Notes: generated by a model from the sequence alone, not told the origin. A stretch of 64,000 bases of DNA from JAWVYT01 sp046483065 (GCA_046483065.1 JAWODW010000089.1:62001-126000); one strand, 5' to 3'. Positions 45,573 through 55,512 are shown, counted from the stretch's first letter. Numbers and translations are program-made.

Positions 45573-45869
45573 TCAGAGTCCGAGGGACGAGCGGATGAGT
45601 GGGTCCATCTTCTCGGGGCTCCACGGCGGGTCGAAGGTGAGCTCGACATCGGCGTGGTCCACACCGTCGAGGGCCTCGACCTCGCGCTTCACGTCGGCCA
45701 GGATCTGGTCGACTGCCGGGCACATCGGGGTGGTCAGCGACATGGTCACATGGACGTGGTCGCCCGTGACGTCCACGTCGTAGATCAGACCCAGGACCAC
45801 CAGGTCCAGGTTGAGCTCCGGGTCCTTTACGTTCCGCAATGCCTGCTTGATCGTTGCTTCATCCACCAT
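45573..45869 (-). CDS. MIP18/DUF59 family iron-sulfur assembly protein
   Basis: A 98-residue cytoplasmic protein of the SufT/PaaD/MIP18 family, which helps mature iron-sulfur proteins. Family features are the start VDEATIKQALRNVKDPELN, the VVLGLIYDVDV strand, the conserved cysteine in TTPMCPAVDQI, and VELTFDPPWSPEKM. Length is right for a stand-alone domain. It is upstream of the alpha/beta hydrolase with short spacing. Confidence 0.92.
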   Translation of the reverse strand: MVDEATIKQALRNVKDPELNLDLVVLGLIYDVDVTGDHVHVTMSLTTPMCPAVDQILADVKREVEALDGVDHADVELTFDPPWSPEKMDPLIRSSLGL

Positions 45870-46032
45870 CGTTTCACCCTGCCCCGCCGTCCGGCCACCG
45901 GACCGCGTTGAAGTCCCGTTTCACGTTGAAGTGGTTACCCCGAACCCCGCCCACCGTTTCGTCCGCCGCCTGCCCGCGTCCCGGCCTTCGGGCGCTCCCC
46001 GACCCCGATCCCCCGACCCCGATCTCCCGACC

Positions 46033-47187
46033 TCAATCGACGCGTGTGACGACCACGAAGGAGACATCGGTCTCCGCACCTCGAGCCTGCACCTTCTGGA
46101 AGGCCGCCTGGAGGAGACGTGCGAGCTCTGCGGGCTCGGCGTCGGCCCGTCCCCTCACCAGTTCCACGGCGCCCTTCACGAGGCCTGTGGGCGCCTCGGA
46201 GAAGGCCAGGAGCGTGTCGCCGGGCGCGAGGTCGAGGGTGGTGACGTCGTAGTCGAAGTGGGGCAGGATCCCCAGTGGCGGGCCGTGGGTAGGGGCCTCC
46301 TCGGTGGTGCCATTGCCGCGGAGGATGACGGCGGGCTGGTCGCCGGCGCAGCTCCATGCCAGGGTGCCGTCCTGGATGTAGATCAGGGCGGCTTCCACGC
46401 ACTCGTCGAGCCCCTCGAAGAGGTTCTGGAAGGTGGCGCTGTTCAGGCGACGGAGGAGCGTCCCGGCCTCCTCGCCGGGCCCCAGCTCCCGGAGCAGCGC
46501 CCGGGTGATGGCGATGAGGTAGGCCGGCGGCAGCCCCGTGCCCTTCACGTCCATGAGGGTCAGGATGGTGCGGCCGTCCTCGGTGGTGAACCCGTCCCAG
46601 AGCGACCCTCCGCCCACCGCCTCGTCCCGGGCGGTGGCGCCGGCGATGTGGAACCCATCGGCCTGGGGTGCGCTGCGGGGCTCGAGCCCCTGGAGGACCA
46701 GGCGGCCGAACTCACGGAACGCGTCGCCGCCGCCGCCGGACTCCCGGGCGGCGAAGCGGACGTCCAGCGCCCGCAGCGCCCGAGCGAGGCCTCGCATCAA
46801 GCGCACCGCGATGGACTCGCCGCCCAGCAGCTCCTCGAACTCGATCTTGGCGACGGTCAGGAGCTGGGTGTCCTCCACGGCCCGGACGGATGCCGATCGG
46901 GGCGCGTCGTTCAGGAGCGACATCTCGCCGAAGGCCTCGCCACCCCGTTTCACCGCGAGCCGCTCGTGGTCGCCCAACGGCCGCTCCTTCAGGATCTCCA
47001 CGGCGCCGTCGAACACGATGTAGAACTTGTCGCCGCGGTCACCCTCCCGGAAGAGGAACTCTCCTGCATTGATTTCCCTGGGGTTCACGAGATCAGCGAT
47101 CCGCTCCAGGTCGGCGCGCGGGAGTCCCTGAAAGAGGGGGACGCGCCCCAGGACCTCGATGACGTGCTCGGCCGTCTCTGCGCTCAT
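46033..47187 (-). CDS. Cyclic-nucleotide-binding SpoIIE-type protein phosphatase
   Basis: A 384-residue protein with an N-terminal cyclic nucleotide-binding domain (about 12-130; the phosphate-binding cassette reads FGEMSLLNDAPRSASVRA) and a C-terminal PP2C/SpoIIE-like phosphatase domain (about 170-384; LTLMDVKGTGLPPAYLI, PLGILPHFDYD, GDTLLAFSEAPTG). The cassette arginine and glutamate fit cAMP binding. The metal-binding Asp in LMDVKGTG is kept, but the usual second-Asp DGxxE region (here FSEAPTG) looks altered, so activity needs testing. It is divergent from the operon with the adenylate cyclase, suggesting that it may be its effector. Confidence 0.88.
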   Translation of the reverse strand: MSAETAEHVIEVLGRVPLFQGLPRADLERIADLVNPREINAGEFLFREGDRGDKFYIVFDGAVEILKERPLGDHERLAVKRGGEAFGEMSLLNDAPRSASVRAVEDTQLLTVAKIEFEELLGGESIAVRLMRGLARALRALDVRFAARESGGGGDAFREFGRLVLQGLEPRSAPQADGFHIAGATARDEAVGGGSLWDGFTTEDGRTILTLMDVKGTGLPPAYLIAITRALLRELGPGEEAGTLLRRLNSATFQNLFEGLDECVEAALIYIQDGTLAWSCAGDQPAVILRGNGTTEEAPTHGPPLGILPHFDYDVTTLDLAPGDTLLAFSEAPTGLVKGAVELVRGRADAEPAELARLLQAAFQKVQARGAETDVSFVVVTRVD

Positions 47188-47385
47188 GCGGGTGCCTCCA
47201 CCGGCGAGTGCTGAATGAGGGAACGATGGAATCTAGGGCATGGGTGCCCTCCCGCAAAAGGGAATGAAAGACTTGCAGGGGGTCGGCGCGACGGCCATTT
47301 TGACCTTTCGACCTGTGGGTACCGACTCCCGAGTCCCCGCATCCTCTCCCTGTTTCCTGCGGTCGCCAGCGCCCTTACGACGATT

Positions 47386-48324
47386 ATGCACGGTGAAGTG
47401 AAGTCAGACACGGTGGACACGCCGAGCGCATCACAGGCGGGCGCGGCGGGTTCGGTCCTGCGTGCCACCTGCTGGGGTACGCGCGGATCGATCCCGAGCC
47501 CGGGGCCGGCCACGGCGCGTTTCGGCGGGAACACGTCCTGCCTGGAGATCCGCACCGACGACGACCGGTGCCATATCTTCGACGCGGGCACCGGGATCCG
47601 GGTGCTGGGCAACCGTCTGGTCCAGGAGGACGGGCCCACGACCGTGAACCTGTTCGTGACCCATTTCCACTGGGACCACATTCAGGGGATCCCGTTCTTC
47701 GATCCGCTGCACGCGGAGGGCAGCTTCATCCGGATCCACGCAGCCCGCCAGGGCGACCTGGACATCGAGACGCTGCTGAAGGCACAGATGGGGCCGGTCT
47801 ACTTCCCGGTGCCGTACGAGGCGCTGGCGGCGGACCTCTCCTTCGAACACCTGTCGGGCGAGCCGTGGCGCGACAATGGGACGGAGGTGGCGGCCTACCG
47901 GGCCCGCCACGCGGCCTATACGTACGGCTACCGGATCACCACCGGGGCCTCGGCGGTGGCGTACATCCCGGACAACGAGCTGGTGGGGTCGAGCTATCCG
48001 GTGGACGGTCCCGACTGGTACCCCGGCCTGCTCGATTTCCTGGACGGCGTGGACCTGCTCTTCCACGACGCCATGTTCACCGAGGAGGAGTACCCCAGCG
48101 TGGAAGGCTGGGGTCACAGCACGTTCAAGCAGGCCGTGGAGCTCGCCGAGGACGCGGGCGTGAAGCGGCTGTACTTCTTTCATCATGCGCCCGAGCGAAC
48201 CGATGCCGAGCTCCTGAACATCCTCGACCGGATGCGGGAGGACGTGGATCGGCGCGGGTCCGGCCTCGAGCTGGGCGTCGCGGCGGAGGGCGAAGAACTC
48301 CTGGTTCAGGGAGGCGAATCGTGA
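47386..48324 (+). CDS. MBL-fold metallo-hydrolase
   Basis: A 312-residue metallo-beta-lactamase fold protein with the metal motif THFHWDHIQGIPFF, further ligands in FHDAMFTEEEYP and GWGHSTFKQA, and a final histidine in FFHHAPERTD. The layout (RGSIPSPGPATARFGGNTSC at the N-terminus) resembles the RNase Z/phosphodiesterase-like group rather than beta-lactamases, and such enzymes can cleave cyclic nucleotides or other phosphodiesters. The ATG at 47386 is preferred because the upstream frame extension is not conserved-looking. Its stop overlaps the caspase start (GTGA). Confidence 0.88.
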   Translation: MHGEVKSDTVDTPSASQAGAAGSVLRATCWGTRGSIPSPGPATARFGGNTSCLEIRTDDDRCHIFDAGTGIRVLGNRLVQEDGPTTVNLFVTHFHWDHIQGIPFFDPLHAEGSFIRIHAARQGDLDIETLLKAQMGPVYFPVPYEALAADLSFEHLSGEPWRDNGTEVAAYRARHAAYTYGYRITTGASAVAYIPDNELVGSSYPVDGPDWYPGLLDFLDGVDLLFHDAMFTEEEYPSVEGWGHSTFKQAVELAEDAGVKRLYFFHHAPERTDAELLNILDRMREDVDRRGSGLELGVAAEGEELLVQGGES

Positions 48325-50270
48325 GAATCCGACATTTCCTGGTCCTGGCGGCCGTCACCCTGTTCGTGGCGTTCGGGCCGCCGGAGCGGACTTCACCGGC
48401 GAAGTGGGCGCTGGTCGTCGGGATCAGCGACTACACCCACTTCGGCGACGAGGTCGGGGGCGACCTGCCGGGCGCGGCGAACGACGCCCGGGCCATCGCC
48501 GATGTGCTGGTCAACAAGTACGACTTCGCGCCGGGGAACGTGAAGCTGATCCTCGATGGGGCCGCGACCCGTGCCCGGCTCGAATCGGAGTGGACCGAGT
48601 GGCTGCCGTCCGTGGCCCGGCCCGGAGATCTGGTCTGGTTCTACTTCGCCGGTCACGGCTCCCAGGCGTGGGACCTGGACGGCGACGAGGAGGACGGCCT
48701 CGACGAGACCGTATGCCCGGCGGACGTGACCCGGGGCAACACGGACATGGACATCCTCGATGACGAGATCGGCCAGTGGCTGGACCAGCTCCCGACCGAC
48801 AACGTGATCGTGGTCTGGGACAAGTGCCACGCCAAGAGCAGCACCCGGGCGGTCACGCCGTTCGCGCGGCCCCGGTCGCTGGACCGGAACGTGAAGGAGG
48901 ATGTGGCCAAGCCGGAGGGCGCCACCGAGGGCCGGACCACGGCGGCCGCCGAGGACGGCGGGCCGTCCGGCTCCGGCGTGCTCGAGATCGCGTCGGCCCA
49001 GGCCGATGAAGTGGCCATCGACGCCGCGTTCCCCAGCAAGCAGGGCGGCGACCCGACGTACGGCGGCGCGTTCACCACGCCCTTCGTCCAGAACATGTGG
49101 AACGCGACGGATGAAGCCACCTACGAGGAGGTCTTCAACCAGACCAAGGGCGCCATGCGGCGGAACCGGTTCCGGCAGGAACCGGCCATCGATGACAAAT
49201 CGCTGAAGGATCGACCGCTCTTCTGGGTCGATGCCGAGGCGGAGGCGGGCGCGGACGAGCCGGAAGCGGTGCCCGGCGCGACCTCCGCAACGGCCCCGGT
49301 GAAGGGTACCGTTCGGATCCTCGAGCTGCCGTCGGAGACCCAAGCCATTCTGGCCGGCGGGTTCAACGCCGACATCACGGCCCGCTCCATCTATACCGCC
49401 GGCGACGAGGTGCTGGAAGTCACCCGCGTCGACCCGGATCGGGCCGAGGCTCGAGTGACTACCCGGGAGACCCGGGGGATCGGCGTGAGTCGGGAGGGCG
49501 AGATGGCGGTCGGCTCCCGGGCGCGGCTGGTGGCGTACCGCTACCCGGACGCCATGCTGCAGGTGATGGTGGCGGATCTGCCGGGGCGGGTGCAGGCGGG
49601 GCTCCGCAGTGAGCTGGTCAGCGTGCCGTCGCTGGTCCTGGTCACGGACCCGACGGCGTTCTCGCACCTGCTGGTACGCCCCAGGAACGACCATTACGTG
49701 GTCCTGAACCTGGACGGCTTCCCCCGGGACTCAGTGGCCGCGTCCGACGAGGCGGCCGAAGAGCTGGCCTCGCTGCTGAAACGGGAGTTCGGCCAGTTCC
49801 AGCTCACGGAGCTGGAGAACCCGGGCCAGCCGTTCGACGTCGACTTCACGTTCGGCAGCGGCGGCAACGAGTTCCGCCTGGGTGAGACCGTCTCGTTCCG
49901 GGTGGTCTCCGATCGGGAAGGGTACCTGACCATCGTGGACCTGGCGCCCGACGGCACAGTGAGTGTGATCTTCCCCAATGAGTACGTGGCGGAGAACCGC
50001 GTGTACGCGAATCGGCCCACCGAGTTCCCGACGCCCGACATGAACCTCCAGTTCACGGCCATCGAGCCCGTGGGCCGCGGGGTGGTCCGGACGTTCGTGA
50101 CGGAACGGCCGCTGGTCATGCCCTTCGCACAGGGTGCGGACGCCGCGGAGGCGGAGCGGATCTGGCAGGCGCTGCGGAACGCGGCGGGCCGATCGCCGAT
50201 CCAGGGCAGTGACGCCATCCCGGTCCACAACTGGGCCACGTCGGCCATCGTCTACGAGATCCGGCGCTAG
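48321..50270 (+). CDS. Exported metacaspase with DUF4384-like C-terminus
   Basis: A 649-residue peptidase C14 (caspase) family protein. A signal or anchor segment covers about 5-20. The caspase fold spans about 28-260, with catalytic His112 in FYFAGHGSQ and Cys169 in VVWDKCHAKSS; the usual DxCHSG is thus changed to DKCHAKS. The VLEIASAQADEVAID and GGAFTTPF blocks follow. The C-terminal region (about 500-649), with GETVSFRVVSDREGYLTIVDL and VSVIFPNEY, is DUF4384-like. The GTG start overlaps the MBL gene and the next gene begins 22 bp on. It probably acts in the periplasm, in signalling or proteolysis linked to the cyclase downstream. Confidence 0.88.
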   Translation: MRIRHFLVLAAVTLFVAFGPPERTSPAKWALVVGISDYTHFGDEVGGDLPGAANDARAIADVLVNKYDFAPGNVKLILDGAATRARLESEWTEWLPSVARPGDLVWFYFAGHGSQAWDLDGDEEDGLDETVCPADVTRGNTDMDILDDEIGQWLDQLPTDNVIVVWDKCHAKSSTRAVTPFARPRSLDRNVKEDVAKPEGATEGRTTAAAEDGGPSGSGVLEIASAQADEVAIDAAFPSKQGGDPTYGGAFTTPFVQNMWNATDEATYEEVFNQTKGAMRRNRFRQEPAIDDKSLKDRPLFWVDAEAEAGADEPEAVPGATSATAPVKGTVRILELPSETQAILAGGFNADITARSIYTAGDEVLEVTRVDPDRAEARVTTRETRGIGVSREGEMAVGSRARLVAYRYPDAMLQVMVADLPGRVQAGLRSELVSVPSLVLVTDPTAFSHLLVRPRNDHYVVLNLDGFPRDSVAASDEAAEELASLLKREFGQFQLTELENPGQPFDVDFTFGSGGNEFRLGETVSFRVVSDREGYLTIVDLAPDGTVSVIFPNEYVAENRVYANRPTEFPTPDMNLQFTAIEPVGRGVVRTFVTERPLVMPFAQGADAAEAERIWQALRNAAGRSPIQGSDAIPVHNWATSAIVYEIRR

Positions 50271-50292
50271 CCCGGGGGAGGGGAAGCGCTGA

Positions 50293-52482
50293 ATGGAGCG
50301 GCAACGCTGGATCCTGGCAGGGGTGGCGGCGCTGCTGGCGGCAGGCGTGGCCCACGGCCTCACCCATATGCAGTTCTTCGACCCCATCTTCGGGCAGGCG
50401 GAGGACCGCACGCTGGCGTGGCGGCAGCGGTCGGTGGCCAGTGAGCCCCGGGACTCCAGCGAGATCCGCCTGGTCCTCCTGGATGAGGAGAGCGCGGAGA
50501 GCGCGCCGTACATCAGTCCGTTCCCACGGGGGGTGCTCGCCGATGTCATCGAAGTGGCGTCCGCCTTCGGCGCCGACGCCATCGGCCTCGACGTCTACCT
50601 CCAGCGCCGCTACCCGGAGCTGGACCCTGTGGGTGGCGGCGATGAACGGCTCCGGGCCGCCATCGAGAAGGCCGGCAACGTGATCCTGGCGGCGCCGCTG
50701 GCCCAGACTGACAGCGGGTGGGTCACGGAGCCGCCCGATCCCTACTTCGCCGAGGCGGCCGCCGGCGTGGGCTACGCCGAGATCCCCACGGCGTTCGACG
50801 TGGTCTCGGAGGCGACGCTGTTCACTCGAACGGTGAGCGACGGGTTGGTCCCGGGCTTCGCCCTGGCCACCTACGCCCAGGCCGAGGGGCTCGACGTCGA
50901 CTCCCTCATGGCGTCCATCGAGGAGAAAGGGTACCTGGATCTGCCGGGGCTGCCCCGGGAGTTCGGCGGGCTGAAGGCGGACGTCCCCGTCCACAACATC
51001 CGGATCCTCTTCGCCGGCCCGCCGAGCCGACCCGCCCGGCTGGAGGTCGGCGCCGGGGGGCAGACCACGGGGACCGGCGCCGAGGGCGGCACGGGCGCGT
51101 TCACGGCCTTCGCATCGGAGGCCGTAAGCCTCCTGAGCGACCTGGTGGCCATGAACCCGGACCTGGTCAGCGATTTCTACGGCTTCGGCGACAACGTGGT
51201 CATGGTGGGGAGCGGGTTCCATCCGGAGGAGAAGTTCAAGACCCCGTTCTACGACGCGACCGATGAAGCCGGGAAGATCTACGGCTGGATGTTCGGGACG
51301 GAGGTCCACGCCAACGCGCTGCACGACCTCCTGACCGGGAAGTACGTCCGGCCCCTCAGCGACGCCCGGAACTTCTTCCTGCTCCTGATCCTCGCCGGGA
51401 TCACGGCAGGCGTCACCTTCTGGCGGGGCGTCACGTGGGGCGCCATCGCGGTGATCGGGCTGTTCCTGGCCGATGCCGTCACCGCCTGGATCGCCTTTGA
51501 CGCCACCTTCCTCCATGTGCCCGTGGTGGGCCCGGCCCTGGCCGCCGGCTTCGCGTTCCTGGGCTCCACCTCCTACATCAGCATCATCGAGGGGAAAGAG
51601 AAGCGGGCCATCCGGAGCGCCTTCGGGAAGTACCTCTCGCCGGTGGTAGTGGACGAGCTGGTGGCCGACCCGTCGCGGCTGAAGCTGGGCGGTGAGAAGC
51701 GGGAGCTGAGCATCCTGTTCAGCGACCTGGCGGGCTTCACGAGCCTCTCCGAGTCGCTGGAGCCCGACCTGCTGGTGGGGCTGCTGAACGAATACCTCGA
51801 TGACATGGCGGACATCGTCATGAGCGAGGGCGGCACGCTGGACAAGTACATCGGTGACGCCATCATGGCGCTCTACGGCGCGCCGGCACCGCTCCCGGAC
51901 CACGCCGTCCGGGTGTGCCGCACCGCGCTCCGGATGCAGCGACGGCTGGAGCAGCTGAACAGCGGGTGGGCCGAGGCCGGTCGGCCGCAGCTCGGGATGC
52001 GCATCGGGATCAACACCGGTCACCCCGTGGTGGGCAACATCGGCGGGGAGAAGCGGTTCGACTACACCGCCCTGGGCGACGCCGTGAACCTGGCCGCCCG
52101 GCTCGAGCCGGCGTGCAAGATCTACCGCGTGGACACCATGATCGCCCACGGCACGCGGGAGGCCGCCGGCGACGCCATCCGGACCCGGGAGCTGGACCTC
52201 CTGGCCGTGTACGGCAAGGAGGAGCCCGTCCCGGTGTACGAGCTGGTGGCGCTGGCCGGTGAGGAGCTGGGTGAGCGGGCGGAGTTGATCGAGCAGTTCG
52301 AGAAGGGGATCGAGGCCTATCGGAACCGCGACTTCGAGCTCGCGAAGACATACTTCGAGGCCGCACTCGAGATCGATGCGGAAGACGGGCCGTCCTTCCT
52401 GTACGTGGAGCGATGCAACGAATACATGACCAACCCGCCGCCGGCCGAATGGGACGGTGTGGAGCGGCGGCAGGTGAAATGA
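50293..52482 (+). CDS. CHASE2-domain class III adenylate cyclase
   Basis: A 729-residue membrane sensor cyclase. An N-terminal helix, an extracytoplasmic CHASE2 sensor (about 35-355), three membrane helices (about 359-432) and the class III catalytic domain (about 468-640) are visible. Catalytic elements: metal Asp in LFSDLAGFTSLSE, KYIGDAIMALYGAP (Lys and second Asp) and YTALGDAVNLAARLE with the transition-state Asn/Arg. The specificity residues favour ATP. A C-terminal TPR-like pair (about 665-715) follows. It lies between caspase and FecR genes with short gaps. Its product could act on the CNB phosphatase encoded divergently. Confidence 0.93.
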   Translation: MERQRWILAGVAALLAAGVAHGLTHMQFFDPIFGQAEDRTLAWRQRSVASEPRDSSEIRLVLLDEESAESAPYISPFPRGVLADVIEVASAFGADAIGLDVYLQRRYPELDPVGGGDERLRAAIEKAGNVILAAPLAQTDSGWVTEPPDPYFAEAAAGVGYAEIPTAFDVVSEATLFTRTVSDGLVPGFALATYAQAEGLDVDSLMASIEEKGYLDLPGLPREFGGLKADVPVHNIRILFAGPPSRPARLEVGAGGQTTGTGAEGGTGAFTAFASEAVSLLSDLVAMNPDLVSDFYGFGDNVVMVGSGFHPEEKFKTPFYDATDEAGKIYGWMFGTEVHANALHDLLTGKYVRPLSDARNFFLLLILAGITAGVTFWRGVTWGAIAVIGLFLADAVTAWIAFDATFLHVPVVGPALAAGFAFLGSTSYISIIEGKEKRAIRSAFGKYLSPVVVDELVADPSRLKLGGEKRELSILFSDLAGFTSLSESLEPDLLVGLLNEYLDDMADIVMSEGGTLDKYIGDAIMALYGAPAPLPDHAVRVCRTALRMQRRLEQLNSGWAEAGRPQLGMRIGINTGHPVVGNIGGEKRFDYTALGDAVNLAARLEPACKIYRVDTMIAHGTREAAGDAIRTRELDLLAVYGKEEPVPVYELVALAGEELGERAELIEQFEKGIEAYRNRDFELAKTYFEAALEIDAEDGPSFLYVERCNEYMTNPPPAEWDGVERRQVK

Positions 52483-52499
52483 GGAAAGGGAGGGTCGCA

Positions 52500-53450
52500 A
52501 TGCGGTCCATACACACGCGAATGGGATCCATCGTCCTGGCGCTCATGCTCACCGCGGGCGTGGCCGCGGCCGCCGTGGTGCTGCCGGCGGAGCCGGTGGC
52601 GCTGCTGGTGAAGTTCGAGGGTGACGTCAACGTCCAGCGGGCGGACGCCGAAACGTCGGAGGCCGGCGCCGTCGGCATGCAGCTGGTGCCCGGTGACCAG
52701 GTGGTGGTGGCCGCCGGCTCCGAAGCCGTGGTCCTCTACAAGACCGGCCAGCTGGTGAAGGCCGCATCGACGGTGACCATCGAGGCGGTGGAAACCGAGG
52801 AGTCGAGCAGTCTGTTCACCAACACCCTGCGCACCCTCGGGCAGGTGGCGAGCACCGACGCCCGGACCCAGCCGAACCGCCAGGGAATGATCCGGCCCAT
52901 CGCCGGCGCGCCCGTCCCCATCGCGCCCCGGAACCGGATCAAAGTCCTCGACGTCCGTCCTACCTTCACCTGGTTCAGCGTGGACGGCACGTCGGAGTAC
53001 ATGATCCAGCTCCAGCGCCAGGGCGCCGACTCGCCGGCACCGGTCCGGTTCCAGGTGGGTGAGGACACCACGTGGACGCTCCCGTTGACCGAGCCGCCGC
53101 TGGTCCCCGGCGCCACCTACGTCTGGACCGTGGGCAGCCCCGCCGGCCGGGTGGCGGAGCCGAAGCGGTTCACCGTGGCCTCCGCCGAGGACATCGCCGC
53201 CGTACAGGAGGCCATGACAAACCTCATTGGCGCGGGGATCGACCCGGCCACCGATGGCCTCTTCCTCACCGCCCTCGCCTACCGCGACGCCGGGCTCTTC
53301 TACGAGGCGCACCGGGCCATCGCCGAGATCGAGGAGAACGGCAACGGCACCGGCCGCGCCTTCTTCATGCTGAAGGGCGAGGTGCTGGATACCCTCGGTA
53401 TGGTCGACGCGGCGGCCCGGGCGTTCGACAGGGCCGAGGACGCGCCGTAG
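52500..53450 (+). CDS. FecR-like periplasmic protein
   Basis: A 316-residue exported protein with a signal peptide (about 1-26) and a FecR-type domain (about 30-110: VKFEGDVNVQRAD, MQLVPGDQVVVAAGSEAVV). A fibronectin-like segment (RPTFTWFSVDGTSEYMIQL) and C-terminal TPR-like helices follow. GGGAGGG precedes the ATG, 18 nt after the cyclase stop. FecR-like proteins without a sigma factor are frequent partners of CHASE2 cyclases, where they may be the periplasmic ligand of the sensor; that link is inferred from co-occurrence. Confidence 0.82.
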   Translation: MRSIHTRMGSIVLALMLTAGVAAAAVVLPAEPVALLVKFEGDVNVQRADAETSEAGAVGMQLVPGDQVVVAAGSEAVVLYKTGQLVKAASTVTIEAVETEESSSLFTNTLRTLGQVASTDARTQPNRQGMIRPIAGAPVPIAPRNRIKVLDVRPTFTWFSVDGTSEYMIQLQRQGADSPAPVRFQVGEDTTWTLPLTEPPLVPGATYVWTVGSPAGRVAEPKRFTVASAEDIAAVQEAMTNLIGAGIDPATDGLFLTALAYRDAGLFYEAHRAIAEIEENGNGTGRAFFMLKGEVLDTLGMVDAAARAFDRAEDAP

Positions 53451-53452
53451 CC

Positions 53453-55438
53453 TTGACCGCCGCCAGCGTGCCCACGGCCACCGCGGACCGGGCGGTCCTT
53501 CTCCACGGGACCGGCTTCGACGCCACCGGGATCGCCGACGCCCTCGAGGCCGAGGGCGTCGGCGTCCGGTCCGCCGCCGACCTGTCCGTTCAGGTCGACG
53601 AGGCCGCCCCCGCCGTGCTGATCCTCGACCGGCAGCACGTGGAGCAGGTCGATGACGTGGCCACCGCACTCGACGCCCTCCCCGTCGGTGTGGTGGTGGT
53701 GGCGTACGGCGAGGTCGCGGAACGCGCCACCGCCGACCATGACCGGTTCTTCCTCGCCGTCCCCGAGACGGCCGACGAACGGACCGTCCTCAAGGTGCTC
53801 CAGGGCGCGTTCCGTCACGCCGCCGTCCGGCAGGGTGCCGCCCGGATGGAGCTGGAGCTGGAGAAGAGCCGGGGCGAGCTCGAGGAGCTGAACCAGATCG
53901 GGATGGCGCTCATGACCGAGCGCGACCCGGACCGGCTGCTCCGCAAGATCCTCGACCGGGCCATGTCCATGACCGGCTCCGATGGCGGCAGCCTCTACCT
54001 GGTGGAGGACGACCCCGAAGGCGACGGCCAGCGGCTCCGGTTCAAGCTGTCCGAGACCCAGTCGCTGCCGGACCTTCCGGCCATCGAGTTCACCCTGCCC
54101 ATCGACCAGGGCAGCATTGCCGGGTACGTGGCGGTGAACAACCAGGCGCTGGTCATCGAAGATGCGTACAGCATCCCCGAGAGCGCGCCCTACTCCTTCA
54201 ACCGCGGCTTCGACCAGGAGTACGGCTACCGGGCCAAGTCGATGCTGGTAGTCCCCATGGCCGACCACAGGGACGAGGTGGTGGGCGTGCTCCAGCTCAT
54301 CAACCGGAAGCGGGACCCGGAGGCCGTGATCCACGACGAGGACTCCGTCGCCGAGCACGTCCTCTCCTACGGCCGCCACGAGGTCGGTCTGGTCCGCGGC
54401 CTCGCCGGCCAGGCCGCCGTCTCCATCGAGAACGCGCGGCTCTACGAGCAGATCGAGGACATCTTCGAGGCCTTTGTCCGGGCCGCCGTGGCCGCCATCG
54501 ACCAGCGGGACCCGACCACCGCCGGTCACAGCGTGCGTGTGGCCGCCCTGACCACCCGCATCGCCGAGGTCCTGCCCCGGCTCTCGTCCGGCCGCTGGGC
54601 CGGGACCCGCATGAGCCGCGAGCAGATGAAGGAGCTCCGCTACGCCGCCCTCCTCCACGACTTCGGCAAGGTCGGCGTCCGCGAGCAGGTGCTGGTGAAG
54701 GCGAAGAAGCTGCCGCCCCACCTGTGGGAGCGGGTCGACGCGCGGTTCGACGTCATCCACCGGACCATCGAGCGGGAGTACCTGCGCCGGAAGCTTCGGG
54801 CCGTGGAGCAGGGTGAGCTGGAGGGGCTCGAGGCCGACCCCGACGCGCTGGACCAGGAGGTGCGCGAGAAGCTCCAGGAGCTCGAGGAGTGGCGCGAAGC
54901 CGTCCATCGGGCCAACGAGCCGTCGATCCTGCCCGAGGAGGGCGAGGCACTGCTCAACGTCATCGCCGGCGAGACCTTCGAGAACGTCCATGGGCAGGAG
55001 GAGCCCTTCCTCCACGACGAGGAGCACGCCTACCTCAGCATCCCCAAGGGCAGCCTGAACGAGCGAGAGCGGAAGGAGATCGAGTCCCACGTCACCCAGA
55101 CGTACAATTTCCTGACCCAGATCCCGTGGACCGAGGAGCTGAGCGACGTGGCCACCATCGCCTACGGGCACCACGAGAAGCTCAGCGGCCGCGGCTACCC
55201 CCGGGGCGTCGGCGGCGACGAGCTCCCCGTCCAGACCCGGATGATGACCATCGCCGACATCTTCGACGCCCTCACCGCCTCCGACCGTCCGTACAAGAAA
55301 GCCCTCGGCGCCGACCGCGCCCTCGAGATCCTCGAAATGGAGGCCGGCGACGGCGACCTCGACCGCGACCTCGTGGGCCTGTTCATCGAGTCGAAGGTCT
55401 ACGAAGAGGTCCTGGAAAAGGACTGGCGAGAGCTGTAG
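53453..55438 (+). CDS. GAF and HD-GYP signalling protein
   Basis: A 661-residue cytoplasmic protein. The N-terminus (about 1-130) looks like a degenerate receiver domain, followed by a short coiled coil, a GAF domain (about 155-330) and an HD-GYP phosphodiesterase domain (about 335-655). Metal and signature motifs are present: GHSVRVA, LLHDFGKVGV, HHEKLSGRGYPRGVGG and IADIFDALTASDRPYKK. A roughly 180-residue insert lies between HD and GYP parts. Such domains usually hydrolyse cyclic di-GMP, sometimes cGAMP. The start is TTG 2 nt after the FecR stop, or GTG at 53468; both are weak. Last gene of the caspase-cyclase operon. Confidence 0.88.
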   Translation: MTAASVPTATADRAVLLHGTGFDATGIADALEAEGVGVRSAADLSVQVDEAAPAVLILDRQHVEQVDDVATALDALPVGVVVVAYGEVAERATADHDRFFLAVPETADERTVLKVLQGAFRHAAVRQGAARMELELEKSRGELEELNQIGMALMTERDPDRLLRKILDRAMSMTGSDGGSLYLVEDDPEGDGQRLRFKLSETQSLPDLPAIEFTLPIDQGSIAGYVAVNNQALVIEDAYSIPESAPYSFNRGFDQEYGYRAKSMLVVPMADHRDEVVGVLQLINRKRDPEAVIHDEDSVAEHVLSYGRHEVGLVRGLAGQAAVSIENARLYEQIEDIFEAFVRAAVAAIDQRDPTTAGHSVRVAALTTRIAEVLPRLSSGRWAGTRMSREQMKELRYAALLHDFGKVGVREQVLVKAKKLPPHLWERVDARFDVIHRTIEREYLRRKLRAVEQGELEGLEADPDALDQEVREKLQELEEWREAVHRANEPSILPEEGEALLNVIAGETFENVHGQEEPFLHDEEHAYLSIPKGSLNERERKEIESHVTQTYNFLTQIPWTEELSDVATIAYGHHEKLSGRGYPRGVGGDELPVQTRMMTIADIFDALTASDRPYKKALGADRALEILEMEAGDGDLDRDLVGLFIESKVYEEVLEKDWREL

Positions 55439-55512
55439 GCGACGTGGCGGGGGCCGCGGTCGACTCGGCCCCGGGGCTCCGGCCGGGTTCTTCCTTTCGG
55501 GCGCGCTCGATT

